A stretch of 64,000 nucleotides of DNA. Origin: Brachybacterium phenoliresistens. Its GTDB lineage: Bacteria; Actinomycetota; Actinomycetes; Actinomycetales; Dermabacteraceae. The notes beneath the pieces were generated by a model. It saw only the letters and a list, made by a program, of their open reading frames with translations. It was not told the DNA's origin and did no database searches. The DNA lies in assembly GCF_000576425.1 (NCBI RefSeq), contig NZ_KK069989.1, positions 124,001-188,000 of the forward strand, written 5' to 3'. This document shows, one piece after another, positions 50,869 through 59,452 of the stretch. The position numbers and the translations under genes were made by a program. Numbering within the stretch: the first letter of the stretch is position 1; every line of letters begins with the position of its first letter.

Positions 50869-51429
50869 TCACTGCCCGACGCGGCCGTCCACGCACTCGC
50901 GCAGCAGGTCCGCGTGCCCGCAGTGGCGCGCGTACTCCTCGATGAGGTGGACCCGGATCTCGCGCACCGTGCCGTGCGCGCCGACGGCCGCGCCGAGGTC
51001 GTGGTCGTGGCGGGAGAGGGCGGCATCGGTCGCGGCCTGCTCGCGGGCCAGGGCCTCGCGGGCCTCGGCGACCACGGCGTCGTCGGCGATCGCGCCGTCG
51101 AAGTCCCCGTCGGGATCGCCGTACAGGCTGGGGCGGGCATGCTCGGGATCCAGCCAGCTCTGCCAGTCCCGCTCGACCTCCGCGAGGTGCCGCAGCAGCC
51201 CCAGCAGCGACATGGTCGAGGGAGGCACGGAGCGGCGGGCGAGCTGCTCGGAGTCCAGGCCCTCGCACTTCATGAGCAGGGTCGCGCGATAGTCGCGCAG
51301 GTACTCCTGCAGGGTCGCCAGCTCGCCCTCCGGCGCGGGGCCGTCGCTGCTGCGGGGGTCCTCGTCCGGGTCGACCCACATGTCGGGGTGCACGGTCGCC
51401 TTCGTCCATCGCTGCGTGAGCTCGTCCAT
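50869..51429 (-). CDS. DinB/DUF664 family protein
   Basis: 186-residue four-helix-bundle protein: a first helix with LATLQEYLRDYRATLLMKCEGL, SLLGLLRHLAEVERDW with the first metal His, and the C-terminal VHLIEEYARHCGHADLLREC with two further histidines. The three-His site is intact. Function as a thiol transferase is seen only in some family members. Its 3' end lies 23 bp before the Trp leader frame. Confidence 0.88.
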   Translation of the reverse strand: MDELTQRWTKATVHPDMWVDPDEDPRSSDGPAPEGELATLQEYLRDYRATLLMKCEGLDSEQLARRSVPPSTMSLLGLLRHLAEVERDWQSWLDPEHARPSLYGDPDGDFDGAIADDAVVAEAREALAREQAATDAALSRHDHDLGAAVGAHGTVREIRVHLIEEYARHCGHADLLRECVDGRVGQ

Positions 51430-51487
51430 GCGCTGATCGTCCCCCGTCCTCGCGCGATGCGCCAGGCGTTTTCCCCGGCCCGCGCGA

Positions 51488-52285
51488 TCAGGGCACCGGG
51501 CGCACGGCCGCCCGGGCCCGGGCGACGTCCTCGGCCAGCAGGCGCGGCCAGGTCCGGACGTCCGCGGGGGTCCGCGCGACGCGCAGCTCCGCGTGCGGCA
51601 GCAGGCGGGCCAGCTCCTGCGCGGTCGTCAGCGGATGCGAGGGGTCCTCCTCCCAGGCGAGGATCCGCACCGGCACCGTGATCGCGGCGATCCGCGCCGG
51701 ATCGGGCAGGTCGCTGTCCCCGGCGCCGCGCAGCACCGACGGCAGCAGCTCCGGCGGGATCTCCGGGGTGGCGTCGGCCGGGGGGACGGCCGCGGGCGGC
51801 TGCGGGGCCATGGCCCCCGCGGCGACGAACGCGCCCACCCCGCGCGCCTCGACCAGGGCGGCGGAGGCCCGGTAGGCCGCGGCCCGTGCCGTGCGCGTCG
51901 CCCACGCGGTCGGCGGGATCATCAGGGTCAGCGAGGAGAAGCGCCCGGGGTCGGCCACCGCCGCATGCAGCAGCGTGCCGCTGCCCATCGAGGGCCCGGC
52001 GCCGTGCACCCGCTCGCCGGGGAAGTGCTCCTCCAGCAGCGCCAGCAGGTCCTCCGCGAGGACCTCCCAGCGGTAGTCCCCGGGCTCCGGCCGGCCCGTG
52101 GAGCGGCCGTGCCCGCGGGCGTCGTAGCGCAGCAGACGGGTGCCGGACAGGCCCCGCCCCAGGTCCAGGTCGATCTCCCGCTCCCGGGCGCGGCTCGAGG
52201 TGAGCCCGTGCAGCTGGACGACGGGGTGGCCGCCCTCGTCGCTGAGCTCGGTGTCGAGCTCGGCATGCGGGACACGGAATCGCAT
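51488..52285 (-). CDS. Alpha/beta hydrolase
   Basis: 265-residue serine-hydrolase-fold protein. The oxyanion region is VVQLHGLTSSR, and YDARGHGRSTG is typical. The nucleophile elbow is GPSMGS, the acid lies in WEEDPSHPL, and that histidine, or one near the C terminus, would complete the triad. Divergent from the condensation-GNAT gene at 52338, 52 bp apart. Function unknown. Confidence 0.86.
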   Translation of the reverse strand: MRFRVPHAELDTELSDEGGHPVVQLHGLTSSRAREREIDLDLGRGLSGTRLLRYDARGHGRSTGRPEPGDYRWEVLAEDLLALLEEHFPGERVHGAGPSMGSGTLLHAAVADPGRFSSLTLMIPPTAWATRTARAAAYRASAALVEARGVGAFVAAGAMAPQPPAAVPPADATPEIPPELLPSVLRGAGDSDLPDPARIAAITVPVRILAWEEDPSHPLTTAQELARLLPHAELRVARTPADVRTWPRLLAEDVARARAAVRPVP

Positions 52286-52324
52286 CGGCGCCCGCCTCCG
52301 TTCCTCGGGTCGCGGTGAGGACGC

Positions 52325-52330
52325 TAGGTT
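52325..52330 (+). promoter_or_regulatory. -10 hexamer TAGGTT, leaderless start for the condensation-GNAT gene
   Basis: TAGGTT ends 7 nt before ATG 52338; no Shine-Dalgarno is visible. Confidence 0.55.
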
Positions 52331-52337
52331 AGCGCGC

Positions 52338-54125
52338 ATGCGCCTGACCAACGTCTCGCACCTGCGGCTGCCCTTCGGGCGCCTGATCGGCTACGACGTG
52401 GCCGTCGGCACCCCGGGGCGGCCCCTGCCGGTCTCCTTCGACCAGCAGCGCCACGTCGGCGCCGGGGACCGCCCCGGCTCCTGGATGGCCCTGTCCGTCG
52501 CGCTGCCGCGGCGGGTGGAGCGGGAGGACCTCGCCGCGGCGTGGCTGTCGGTGATCGCCCGCCACGGCACGCTGCGCTCGGTGTTCTCTCCCGCCCCCGA
52601 GGGGCGGGCCGATGCCGCCCCGCTGCTGCACGAGCTGGAGATCGGCCCGGGCGCCTGGCGCGAGCATGCCATCGGCCCCGGGCAGGCGGTCGAGGAGGCG
52701 CTGCGCCAGGTGCTCGATGCGCACTGCCGGCCCTTCGCCCGCCCCGCGCACCGCCTGTGCGCCCTCGAGACGGCCGATGCCACCACCGTGGTGATCGGCG
52801 TGGACCACGCCCACGTGGACATGTGGTCGATGCTCGTGATCGGCCGGGACCTGCTGGCCCGGCTCGCCGCGCGCGGCGCCGCGCCCGCGCCCCAGGAGCT
52901 GCCGGAGCCGGTGCCGTCCTTCGCCGAGCACACCGCGCAGCTCGCCGGCCGGCCCCCGGCGCCCGCGGAGGTCCGCCGGCGCTGGGCGGAGGTCCTCGCC
53001 GCCAGCGGCGAGGTCATGCCCCGCTTCCCGCTGCCGCTGGGGGAGGCGGCCTCCCAGCCCGAGCGGGTCGAGGTGCGCGATGTGCTCGACGCCGACGACA
53101 GCGCCGCCTTCGCCGCGGAGGCCCGCGCGAGCGGCGCCTCCACGCTGGCGCTGACGGTCTCGGCGATGACCGAGGTGACCCGGGAGCTGGCCGATGCGCC
53201 GCTGCGTGCCGTGTTCCCGGTGCACAGCCGCCACGAGGCCCGATGGCACGACTCGGTGGGCTGGTTCATCACCAACTCCGTGCTCGAGTCGACCGACCCG
53301 GCGCCGACGGCGTGCGCCGCGGCGATCACGGAGGCGATCCGGCTGGGGTCCTGGCCGCTGGCCGAGGTGCTCGAGCCCTGGGGCGGCATGCCCGAGGCGC
53401 CCGGCATGTTCGCGATCTCCTGGCTGGACCTGCGGCGCCTGCCGGTGCGCTTCGACTCGGCGGGGCTCGGCGCCCAGTACGTGAGCGCCGCGATCCGCAC
53501 CGACGGCGTGATGCTGTGGTTCATCCTCGACGACGCCGGCCTGCACCTGCGCTGCCGCTATCCCGACACGCCGCAGGCGCGCGACGGGGTCGGGAGCTGG
53601 CTCGACGCGCTGGTCGCCCGGATGCGCCGGCGCGCCCGGGAGTCCGCGGGGGACGTGCTGCGGTGCGGCGGGCGCAGCTACCGCATCCAGCGGGCCGCCC
53701 GGGAGGACGTGCCCGCGATCCGGGCCCTGCTGGTCGATGACGAGATCGGCCGCACCCGCGAGGGCGGGGATGACGCCGCCGAGTACGAGGCCGCCTACGA
53801 CCGCGTCGCCCAGGACCGCGCCCACTATCTCGCGGTGGTCCGCGACGAGGCCGGGGCCGTGGTGGGCACCATGCAGCTGACGATCCTGCCGGGGCTCTCC
53901 CGCCAGGGCAGCGCCCGCCTGCAGATCGAGGCCGTCCGCGTCGCCCGCTCCGAGCGCTCCCGCGGACTGGGCTCGGCGATGTTCGCCTGGGCCCACGAGC
54001 ACGGCCGTGCCCGCGGCGCCCGCCTCGCGCAGCTGACGACCGACCTCGGCCGCGAGGAGGCGAGGGCGTTCTACGCCCGGCTCGGCTACGTGGAGTCGCA
54101 TGCGGGGCTGAAACGGCCCCTGTGA
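52338..54125 (+). CDS. Condensation-domain-GNAT fusion protein
   Basis: 595-residue stand-alone fusion. Residues 1-450 resemble an NRPS condensation/acyltransferase domain (PapA/C-domain fold): DRPGSWMALSVALP, then VDHAHVDMWSM at 155-165 as a variant of HHxxxDG in which His157 and Asp161 keep their spacing but the first His is Asp and the final Gly is Met. Residues 455-595 are a GNAT domain (IEAVRVARSERSRGLGSAMFAWAHE, ARAFYARLGYVESH). No adenylation or carrier domain is nearby. It may acylate or acetylate a small molecule or an amino group. Leaderless start from TAGGTT. Confidence 0.82.
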   Translation: MRLTNVSHLRLPFGRLIGYDVAVGTPGRPLPVSFDQQRHVGAGDRPGSWMALSVALPRRVEREDLAAAWLSVIARHGTLRSVFSPAPEGRADAAPLLHELEIGPGAWREHAIGPGQAVEEALRQVLDAHCRPFARPAHRLCALETADATTVVIGVDHAHVDMWSMLVIGRDLLARLAARGAAPAPQELPEPVPSFAEHTAQLAGRPPAPAEVRRRWAEVLAASGEVMPRFPLPLGEAASQPERVEVRDVLDADDSAAFAAEARASGASTLALTVSAMTEVTRELADAPLRAVFPVHSRHEARWHDSVGWFITNSVLESTDPAPTACAAAITEAIRLGSWPLAEVLEPWGGMPEAPGMFAISWLDLRRLPVRFDSAGLGAQYVSAAIRTDGVMLWFILDDAGLHLRCRYPDTPQARDGVGSWLDALVARMRRRARESAGDVLRCGGRSYRIQRAAREDVPAIRALLVDDEIGRTREGGDDAAEYEAAYDRVAQDRAHYLAVVRDEAGAVVGTMQLTILPGLSRQGSARLQIEAVRVARSERSRGLGSAMFAWAHEHGRARGARLAQLTTDLGREEARAFYARLGYVESHAGLKRPL

Positions 54126-54130
54126 GGCGT

Positions 54131-54136
54131 TAGGGT
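54131..54136 (+). promoter_or_regulatory. -10-like hexamer TAGGGT upstream of tctCBA
   Basis: TAGGGT about 88 nt before the TTG start of tctC; weak -35. A conventional leader with AGGAGG (54212-54217) follows. Confidence 0.35.
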
Positions 54137-54223
54137 GACGGCACCGATCCCGCCCCACCTCGGCACCGTCGCCCTGGGCCTCCTGCAGGCATGCCCCGGT
54201 GCCCGCACGACAGGAGGACGCCG

Positions 54224-55252
54224 TTGTCCGACACCCGTCACCCGCCCGGCTCCGAGCCTGAAGGCCCGCGGCCGCCGCGCCGGACCGCCCTGACCGCGAT
54301 CGGCCTGGCGGTCTCCGCCGGTGCCATCGGCACCGCCGCCTACGGCTCCATCACCTCCGCCTCCGGAGGCGGCGACCTGCGGTCCTCCCTCACGATCATC
54401 GCCCCGGCCGCCGCCGGCGGCGGCTGGGACACCTGCGCCCGAGAGATGCAGGCCACCCAGCGCGCCGGCGGCATCGTGAACAACACGCAGGTCCTGAACA
54501 TCCCCGGCGCAGGCGGCACCATCGCGCTCGGCAACCTCGCCGGGCTCGCCGGCCGCCCGGAGACGATCATGGTCGGCGGCACCGGGCAGCTCGCCGCGAC
54601 CATCCAGTACGACTCCTCGGTCGTCCTCGAGGACGTCACGCCCCTGGCGACCATCGTCGCCGAGATCGGCGTCGTCGTCGTCAAGGCCGATGCCCCCTAC
54701 GAGAGCCTCGAGGACCTCGCCGCGGCGTGGCGGGAGGACCCCGCCGCCATCCCGTGGACCGGCGGCGGCTCCTTCGACCAGCTCGTGGTGACCTCCCTCG
54801 CGATCGCCGCCGGCGTCGACCCGGTCGAGATGACCTACATCTCCTCCGACGGCGGCGGCGAGGCGATCCAGGCGATCCTCAACGGCACCGCCGTGGCCGC
54901 CACCGGCGGCTATCCCGACAACAAGGACCTCATCGAGTCCGGCCGCTTCAAGTCCCTCGCCGTCGTGGCCGACGCCCCGGTCGAGGGCATCGACATGCCC
55001 ACCACCGTCGAGCAGGGCTTCGACGTGACCCTGACCAACTGGCGCTCCCTGCATGCCCCGCCCGGCATCACCGAGGAGGATCGCGCGGAGCTCGTCGCGA
55101 TCATCCAGGAGACCGTCGCGGCCCCCGAGTGGCAGGAAGCCGTCGAGCGCTACAGCTGGATGCGCGCCGAGCGCTACGGCGAGGAGCTGGACGCCTTCCT
55201 CGCCGCCCAGGCGGAGGAGATCGCCGGACTGTACGAGGAGATGGGCGCATGA
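54224..55252 (+). CDS. tctC: Tripartite tricarboxylate transporter substrate-binding protein TctC
   Basis: 342-residue extracytoplasmic binding protein of the TTT family. A twin-arginine-like N terminus (PPRRTALTAIGLAVSAGAIG) precedes LTIIAPAAAGGGWDTCAREM, the Bug-family substrate-loop hallmark, and NIPGAGGTIALGNLAG. TTG 54224 was chosen because AGGAGG is 6 nt away and no other start fits. The stop overlaps tctB (ATGA at 55249). Ligand is a carboxylate, not defined. Confidence 0.9.
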   Translation: MSDTRHPPGSEPEGPRPPRRTALTAIGLAVSAGAIGTAAYGSITSASGGGDLRSSLTIIAPAAAGGGWDTCAREMQATQRAGGIVNNTQVLNIPGAGGTIALGNLAGLAGRPETIMVGGTGQLAATIQYDSSVVLEDVTPLATIVAEIGVVVVKADAPYESLEDLAAAWREDPAAIPWTGGGSFDQLVVTSLAIAAGVDPVEMTYISSDGGGEAIQAILNGTAVAATGGYPDNKDLIESGRFKSLAVVADAPVEGIDMPTTVEQGFDVTLTNWRSLHAPPGITEEDRAELVAIIQETVAAPEWQEAVERYSWMRAERYGEELDAFLAAQAEEIAGLYEEMGA

Positions 55253-55848
55253 CGCAGAACCCGACCCCGACCGACCCGGAGGCCACCGTGGAGACCGCCG
55301 CGGAGGACGAGGCTCCCCGCCTGAGCGGGCCCGGCGTCCTCGCCGAGCTCGCCATGCCCGCGCTGCTGGCCGCCTTCACGATCTATCTCGTGGTGGGCCT
55401 GGCGACCATGCGCATCCCCGAGGGCACCGATTTCCCCGGCCCCCGCTTCGTGCCCGGCATCATCGCCGCCGCCATCGGCATCCTCGTGATCGCGCAGGTG
55501 GTCCTCGTGCTGCGGCGGCACACGCCGCTGGCCGCGGACCGCCGCATCCCGGCGGGCCGCGACGACCTCGAGGGCATCGCCGGCACCGTCACCCGCCGCG
55601 CCGGGCTGGACTGGCCCTCGTTCGCGTGGGCCGTCGGCGGCTTCCTCGTGTTCTCGCTGCTGCTGGAGGTGCTGGGCTGGGTGCTCGGCGCCGCCCTGCT
55701 GTTCTGGTGCGTGGCGAGGGCCTTCGGCTCCCGCCGCGTGCTCCTGGACGTGGTGGCGGGGCTGACGCTGTCCTCCCTGGCGTACATCGCCTTCGACATG
55801 ATCCTGGGCCTCTCGCTGCCCTCCGGCATCCTCGGATGGGGGTTCTGA
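55249..55848 (+). CDS. tctB: Tripartite tricarboxylate transporter small membrane subunit TctB
   Basis: 199-residue protein with four membrane segments: AMPALLAAFTIYLVVGLATM, then ARFVPGIIAAAIGILVIAQVV-like, LGWVLGAALLFWCVARAF and DVVAGLTLSSLAYIAFDMILGLSL. Overlaps tctC by 4 nt and is followed by tctA after 1 bp, as in standard tctCBA operons. The cytoplasmic loop after helix 2 is longer than average. Confidence 0.9.
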   Translation: MTQNPTPTDPEATVETAAEDEAPRLSGPGVLAELAMPALLAAFTIYLVVGLATMRIPEGTDFPGPRFVPGIIAAAIGILVIAQVVLVLRRHTPLAADRRIPAGRDDLEGIAGTVTRRAGLDWPSFAWAVGGFLVFSLLLEVLGWVLGAALLFWCVARAFGSRRVLLDVVAGLTLSSLAYIAFDMILGLSLPSGILGWGF

Positions 55849-55849
55849 C

Positions 55850-57391
55850 ATGGATGTGCTCTCCTCCCTGATCGGCGGCTTCGGCGACGTCCTGCACCCG
55901 ATCAACCTGCTGTGGGTGCTCATCGGCTGCCTGCTGGGCACGGCCGTCGGCGTGATGCCGGGCCTCGGCTCCTCGATGGCCGTGGCCCTGCTGCTGCCGG
56001 TCACCTTCGCCCTCGAGCCGACGGCCGCGTTCATCATGTTCGCCGGCATCTACTTCGGCGGCCTGTTCGGCGACTCGACCATGGCGATCCTCATGAACAC
56101 GCCCGGCCAGGCCTCCGCGATCGCCTCGACCTTCGAGGGCCATGCCATGGCCCGCGCGGGCCGCGCCCCGCAGGCCCTGGCCACCGCCGCCATCGGCGCC
56201 TTCGTGGGCGGCTTCGTCGCGAGCATCATCATGGTGTTCCTGACGCCGTGGCTGGCCGCGTTCTCCTCGAGCTTCGGCCCGGCGGAGTACTTCGCCCTGG
56301 CCCTGTTCGCCTTCATCTCCACCAGCTCGATGCTCGCCGACTCCGCGATCAAGGGGCTGCTGTCCCTGTCGCTGGGCCTGGGCATCTCGGTGATCGGCAT
56401 CGACGGGGTCAGCGGCGCCCCGCGCTTCACGATGGGCAGCGCGCTGCTGTTCGACGGGATCAGCCTGGTCGTGGTGACCGTCGCGATGCTCGCCCTCGCC
56501 GAGGTCATCTACGTCGCCTGCCGCGAGCGCTTCGACCCGACCGTCCGGCCGATCCGTCCCTCGGGCCGCCCCTGGCTGAGCCGGCAGGAGGTGAAGGAGG
56601 CCGCACCGGCCTGGGCCCGCGGCACCGCCATCGGCCTGCCCTTCGGCGTGATCCCCGCGGGCGGCTCCGAGCTGCCCACCTTCCTGGCCTTCGGCCTGGA
56701 GAAGCGGCTGGACGGCAAGCGCAGGCCGCCGCGCTTCGGCACCGGCGCGATCCGGGGCCTGGCGGCCCCGGAGGCCGCGGGCAACGCCACCACCGGCATG
56801 TCGATGGGCGCGCTGCTGGCCCTGGGCCTGCCGGTCTCGGCGACGGCCGCGATCATGCTCGCCGCCTTCCGCCAGTACGGGATCCAGCCCGGACCGCTCA
56901 TGTTCGAGCGCTCGGGGGACCTGGCCTGGACGCTCATCGCGAGCTTCTTCGTCGCGATGATCGTGCTGCTGGTGATCAACATGCCCTTCGCGGCGCTGTG
57001 GGCGAAGCTGCTGCTGATCCCCAAGCCGTACCTCTACGCCGGCATCAGCGTGTTCTGCGGGCTGGGCATCTACGCCACCAGCTCCTCGGTCGCGGATCTG
57101 CTGATCCTGCTGGGGATCGCCCTGGTGGGCTTCGTGATGCGCGTGGCGGACTACCCGCTGGCCCCGCTGATCATCGGCATGGTGCTGGGTCCGCTGGCCG
57201 AGACCAGCCTGCGCGATGCCCTGATGAGCGCCGCCGGGAACCCGCTGACCCTCGTGGACGGGCCCATCGTCACCCTCATCTACCTGCTCATGGTGGCAGC
57301 CATCGCCTTCACGATCATCACCCGGGTGCGCGATCACCGCGCCGCCCGGCATGACGCGAACCGCGCCGCGAGCGACCAGATCATCCTCTGA
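55850..57391 (+). CDS. tctA: Tripartite tricarboxylate transporter large membrane subunit TctA
   Basis: 513-residue transport subunit with 11-12 helices. Recognisable family blocks: GTAVGVMPGLGSSMAVALLLP, FAGIYFGGLFGDSTMAILMNTPGQASAIASTFEGHAMARAGRAPQAL, IPAGGSELPTFLAFGLEK and APEAAGNATTGMSMGALLALGLPVSATAAIM. Proton-coupled uptake of carboxylates captured by TctC. No TctDE-type two-component pair lies nearby. A strong hairpin terminator follows. Confidence 0.93.
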   Translation: MDVLSSLIGGFGDVLHPINLLWVLIGCLLGTAVGVMPGLGSSMAVALLLPVTFALEPTAAFIMFAGIYFGGLFGDSTMAILMNTPGQASAIASTFEGHAMARAGRAPQALATAAIGAFVGGFVASIIMVFLTPWLAAFSSSFGPAEYFALALFAFISTSSMLADSAIKGLLSLSLGLGISVIGIDGVSGAPRFTMGSALLFDGISLVVVTVAMLALAEVIYVACRERFDPTVRPIRPSGRPWLSRQEVKEAAPAWARGTAIGLPFGVIPAGGSELPTFLAFGLEKRLDGKRRPPRFGTGAIRGLAAPEAAGNATTGMSMGALLALGLPVSATAAIMLAAFRQYGIQPGPLMFERSGDLAWTLIASFFVAMIVLLVINMPFAALWAKLLLIPKPYLYAGISVFCGLGIYATSSSVADLLILLGIALVGFVMRVADYPLAPLIIGMVLGPLAETSLRDALMSAAGNPLTLVDGPIVTLIYLLMVAAIAFTIITRVRDHRAARHDANRAASDQIIL

Positions 57392-57402
57392 CCGGCGACG
57401 CT

Positions 57403-57438
57403 CGGCGCCCCGGGAACCCTCAGGGTCCCGGGGCGCCG
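57403..57438. terminator. Strong terminator hairpin after tctA
   Basis: An 18-nt arm (57403-57420) pairs with a 17-nt arm (57422-57438) except one bulged A, giving a very GC-rich stem with a 1-nt loop region. It sits between the convergent tctA and alpha/beta hydrolase genes. Confidence 0.7.
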
Positions 57439-57474
57439 CCGTGCGGAGCCCGGCCGGGTCGGCGCCGGGCCGGG

Positions 57475-58302
57475 TCAGCGCCGGGCGGGGGAGAGCTCAG
57501 CGACCTTGCGCACGGCCCCGGCCACCGCCGCGAAGTCCCTGCGCAGGATCGCGCCGTGGTCGCTGGAGACCTTCGCGCTCAGGGCGATGCGCGGGTTGCG
57601 GGCGATCGCCGCGTCCAGGCTCTCGCGGATGCGCTCCTGCTCATCGGCCCGGCTTCCCAGGGAGGAGCCGGAGGCGACCACGAACCGGGTGGGCACGGCG
57701 AGGGCGTCGAGCACCGGGCCGAGGGCGCTCTCGCGGGAGAGCTCGCCCAGCTCGATGTTGCTGTCGGCCATCTGGTCGGCGCTCATCCGCGGGGTGAGCC
57801 CGGTGAGGCGCATCGGCACGGTGATCGGGCGCATGCGGCGGAACATGGTGCGGATCCGTCGCGCCATCGCCTCGTCCAGCCAGTCGTGGGGGAAGGCCCC
57901 GTCCACGAGCACGGCGCCGAGCGCCCGGTCCGGGTGGCGGTGCGCCCAGTGCGCCGCGACGACCGCCCCGTAGGACCAGCCGACCACGATCGCGCGCCGC
58001 ACTCCGCGGGCCGCGAGCACGGCGTCGACGTCGCGCAGGGCGGCCTCGAAGGAGTAGTCCGAGGAGGTCCGCGACCGACGCCCGCGGGCGCGCCCGTCGA
58101 AGGTGATGTGCCGCCAGGACGGGCCCAGCTCCGCGATGACGCGGCGCCAGTACCCCTGCGTCGCGAACTGCCCGTTGAGGTAGAGCACCGGGAGGCCGGG
58201 GCCGCCGCTGTCGGTCACGGCCAGCGCCGTGTCGTCGACCTCGACCATGCCTCGCCAGCGCGGGGCCGAGGGGGATGCATGTGCTGCTGCGTCGCGGGTC
58301 AT
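57475..58302 (-). CDS. Alpha/beta hydrolase
   Basis: 275-residue serine hydrolase: LPVLYLNGQFATQGYW oxyanion region, VVGWSYGAVV nucleophile elbow (Ser), and KVSSDHGAILRRDF with the catalytic His. ATG 58302 has GAAGGAG upstream; the ATG further left in the frame is not family-like. Its promoter at 58337-58366 has TTGCCG, 17 bp and TAGCGT, overlapped by a 16-bp palindrome, so it is repressor-controlled. The adjacent HTH_38-MarR regulator is the prime candidate. Confidence 0.87.
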   Translation of the reverse strand: MTRDAAAHASPSAPRWRGMVEVDDTALAVTDSGGPGLPVLYLNGQFATQGYWRRVIAELGPSWRHITFDGRARGRRSRTSSDYSFEAALRDVDAVLAARGVRRAIVVGWSYGAVVAAHWAHRHPDRALGAVLVDGAFPHDWLDEAMARRIRTMFRRMRPITVPMRLTGLTPRMSADQMADSNIELGELSRESALGPVLDALAVPTRFVVASGSSLGSRADEQERIRESLDAAIARNPRIALSAKVSSDHGAILRRDFAAVAGAVRKVAELSPARR

Positions 58303-58336
58303 GTCCGCTCCTTCCGTCGATGTTTCATGCAGGAGA

Positions 58337-58366
58337 AACGCTACGTAGCGTTCGAGGGTCCGGCAA
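58337..58366 (-). promoter_or_regulatory. Promoter with palindromic operator for the hydrolase gene
   Basis: On the minus strand -35 TTGCCG (58361-58366), exactly 17 bp, then -10 TAGCGT (58338-58343). A perfect 16-bp palindrome, AACGCTACGTAGCGTT (58337-58352), covers the -10. This reads as a repressor site. Confidence 0.7.
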
Positions 58367-58380
58367 CGGGTGTTCTGCGC

Positions 58381-58440
58381 CGAAGCGACCAAAAAGCCAG
58401 GTGATAAGGGTTAAAGCGGAGCATCGGCTCTGTCGATAAT
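58381..58440. promoter_or_regulatory. AT-richer promoter region upstream of the HTH_38-MarR regulator
   Basis: This stretch stands out from the surrounding GC-rich DNA and contains TTAAAG (58411-58416) and GATAAT (58435-58440) separated by 18 bp, a plausible rightward promoter for the regulator at 58525. -35 match is weak. Confidence 0.4.
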
Positions 58441-58524
58441 GCAACGATCCGCCGCCGCCGGCGTTGCGTTCAGCGGCTCGGCGCGCTACGATGGGCCTCG
58501 GTGCGAGACCCGAGGAGGCTCCCG

Positions 58525-59250
58525 ATGGCACGAGGCCGGCTCACCCTGCAGGACCGGCGCCGCATCGCGCGCGGGCTGTCCGAGGGGCTCGCCTATGCGG
58601 AGATCGCCCGGCGCCTCGAGCGCCCCACGTCCACCGTCACCCGCGAGGTGATGCGCAACGGCGGCCCCCGCGAGTACCGGGCCGACGCCGCCCAGCGCGC
58701 CACCGAGCGGCGCGCCCGGGAGCGCTCCGCCGGGCGCGGCGCCCGCCCGGCGCCCCTGCCCGCCGAGGGCCGCGACCCGCAGGCGCTCGCCCGCCTCTGC
58801 GAGACGCTGACGGCGGTGCTCGTGGCGTCCGGCCTGACGCCGATGGCGGCCCGCGTGCTCACCGCCCTGTTCACGACCGACGCCGGCAGCCTCACCGCCG
58901 CCGAGCTGGTGCGCCGCCTCCAGGTGAGCCCGGCCTCCGTCTCCAAGGCGATCGCCTTCCTCGAGGAGCAGGGCCTCGTGCGCCGCGAGCGCGAGGAGGG
59001 GCGGCGCGAGCGCTATCTCGCGAACGACGACGTCTGGTACCAGTCCACCATCGCCAGCGCCCGGGCCAACGAGCTGCTCGCCGCGACCGCCCGGGAGGGC
59101 GTGGCGGTGCTGGGGGAGGGCAGCCCCGCGGCCGAGCGCCTCGAGGGCATCGGCCGCTTCCTCGACGTCATCAGCGCGAGCATCCTGCAGGCCGCCGAGG
59201 ACGCCCGCGCCATGCTCCACAGCGCGCCGGAGCCGCCCCGCACGGACTGA
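58525..59250 (+). CDS. HTH_38-MarR two-domain transcriptional regulator
   Basis: 241-residue regulator. The N-terminal domain (about residues 5-45; LTLQDRRRIARGLSEGLAYAEIARRLERPTSTVTREV in pieces) is the HTH_38 type best known from IS30 transposases, but no DDE catalytic domain follows. A MarR/GbsR-like winged helix (about 100-175; ALFTTDAGSLTAAELVRRLQVSPASVSKAIAFLEEQGLV in pieces) completes it. ATG 58525 follows GAGGAGG. It faces the hydrolase gene; the 58337-58352 palindrome lies between, so it is the likely cognate repressor or activator. Similar two-domain regulators occur in actinobacteria without assigned ligands. Confidence 0.82.
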   Translation: MARGRLTLQDRRRIARGLSEGLAYAEIARRLERPTSTVTREVMRNGGPREYRADAAQRATERRARERSAGRGARPAPLPAEGRDPQALARLCETLTAVLVASGLTPMAARVLTALFTTDAGSLTAAELVRRLQVSPASVSKAIAFLEEQGLVRREREEGRRERYLANDDVWYQSTIASARANELLAATAREGVAVLGEGSPAAERLEGIGRFLDVISASILQAAEDARAMLHSAPEPPRTD

Positions 59251-59452
59251 GCACCCCGGGCCGCCCGCGGTGGGAGCGCTCCCGGCCCGGAGCGCGCCGG
59301 TGCCCTCGGCCGGCGCCGCGAACAGGACATTCCGCCCGCGCGTCATCGGGAGTCCACCCTGCGTACGGCAGGGATTCCCCCACGGTGCACGAGGTCGACG
59401 CCCACGCTCCCTAGCGTCGAGGGGTCCCTCCCCTCCGAACCCAGGAGCCCCC
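59251..59452. other. Intergenic region before the large secreted phosphoesterase gene
   Basis: Contains CCCTGC-gtacg-GCAGGG (59357-59373), a 6-bp stem hairpin, and a TAGCGT hexamer (59412-59417) as probable -10 for the gene at 59453. No coding frame is supported here. Confidence 0.45.

Noticed and set aside
52338-53700. Nonribosomal peptide synthetase
   Set aside because: Only a condensation-like domain is present; there are no adenylation, carrier or thioesterase domains.
58525-58660. Possible IS30 element, suggested by the HTH_38 domain
   Set aside because: There is no DDE domain and no terminal inverted repeat; the protein continues as a MarR-like regulator.
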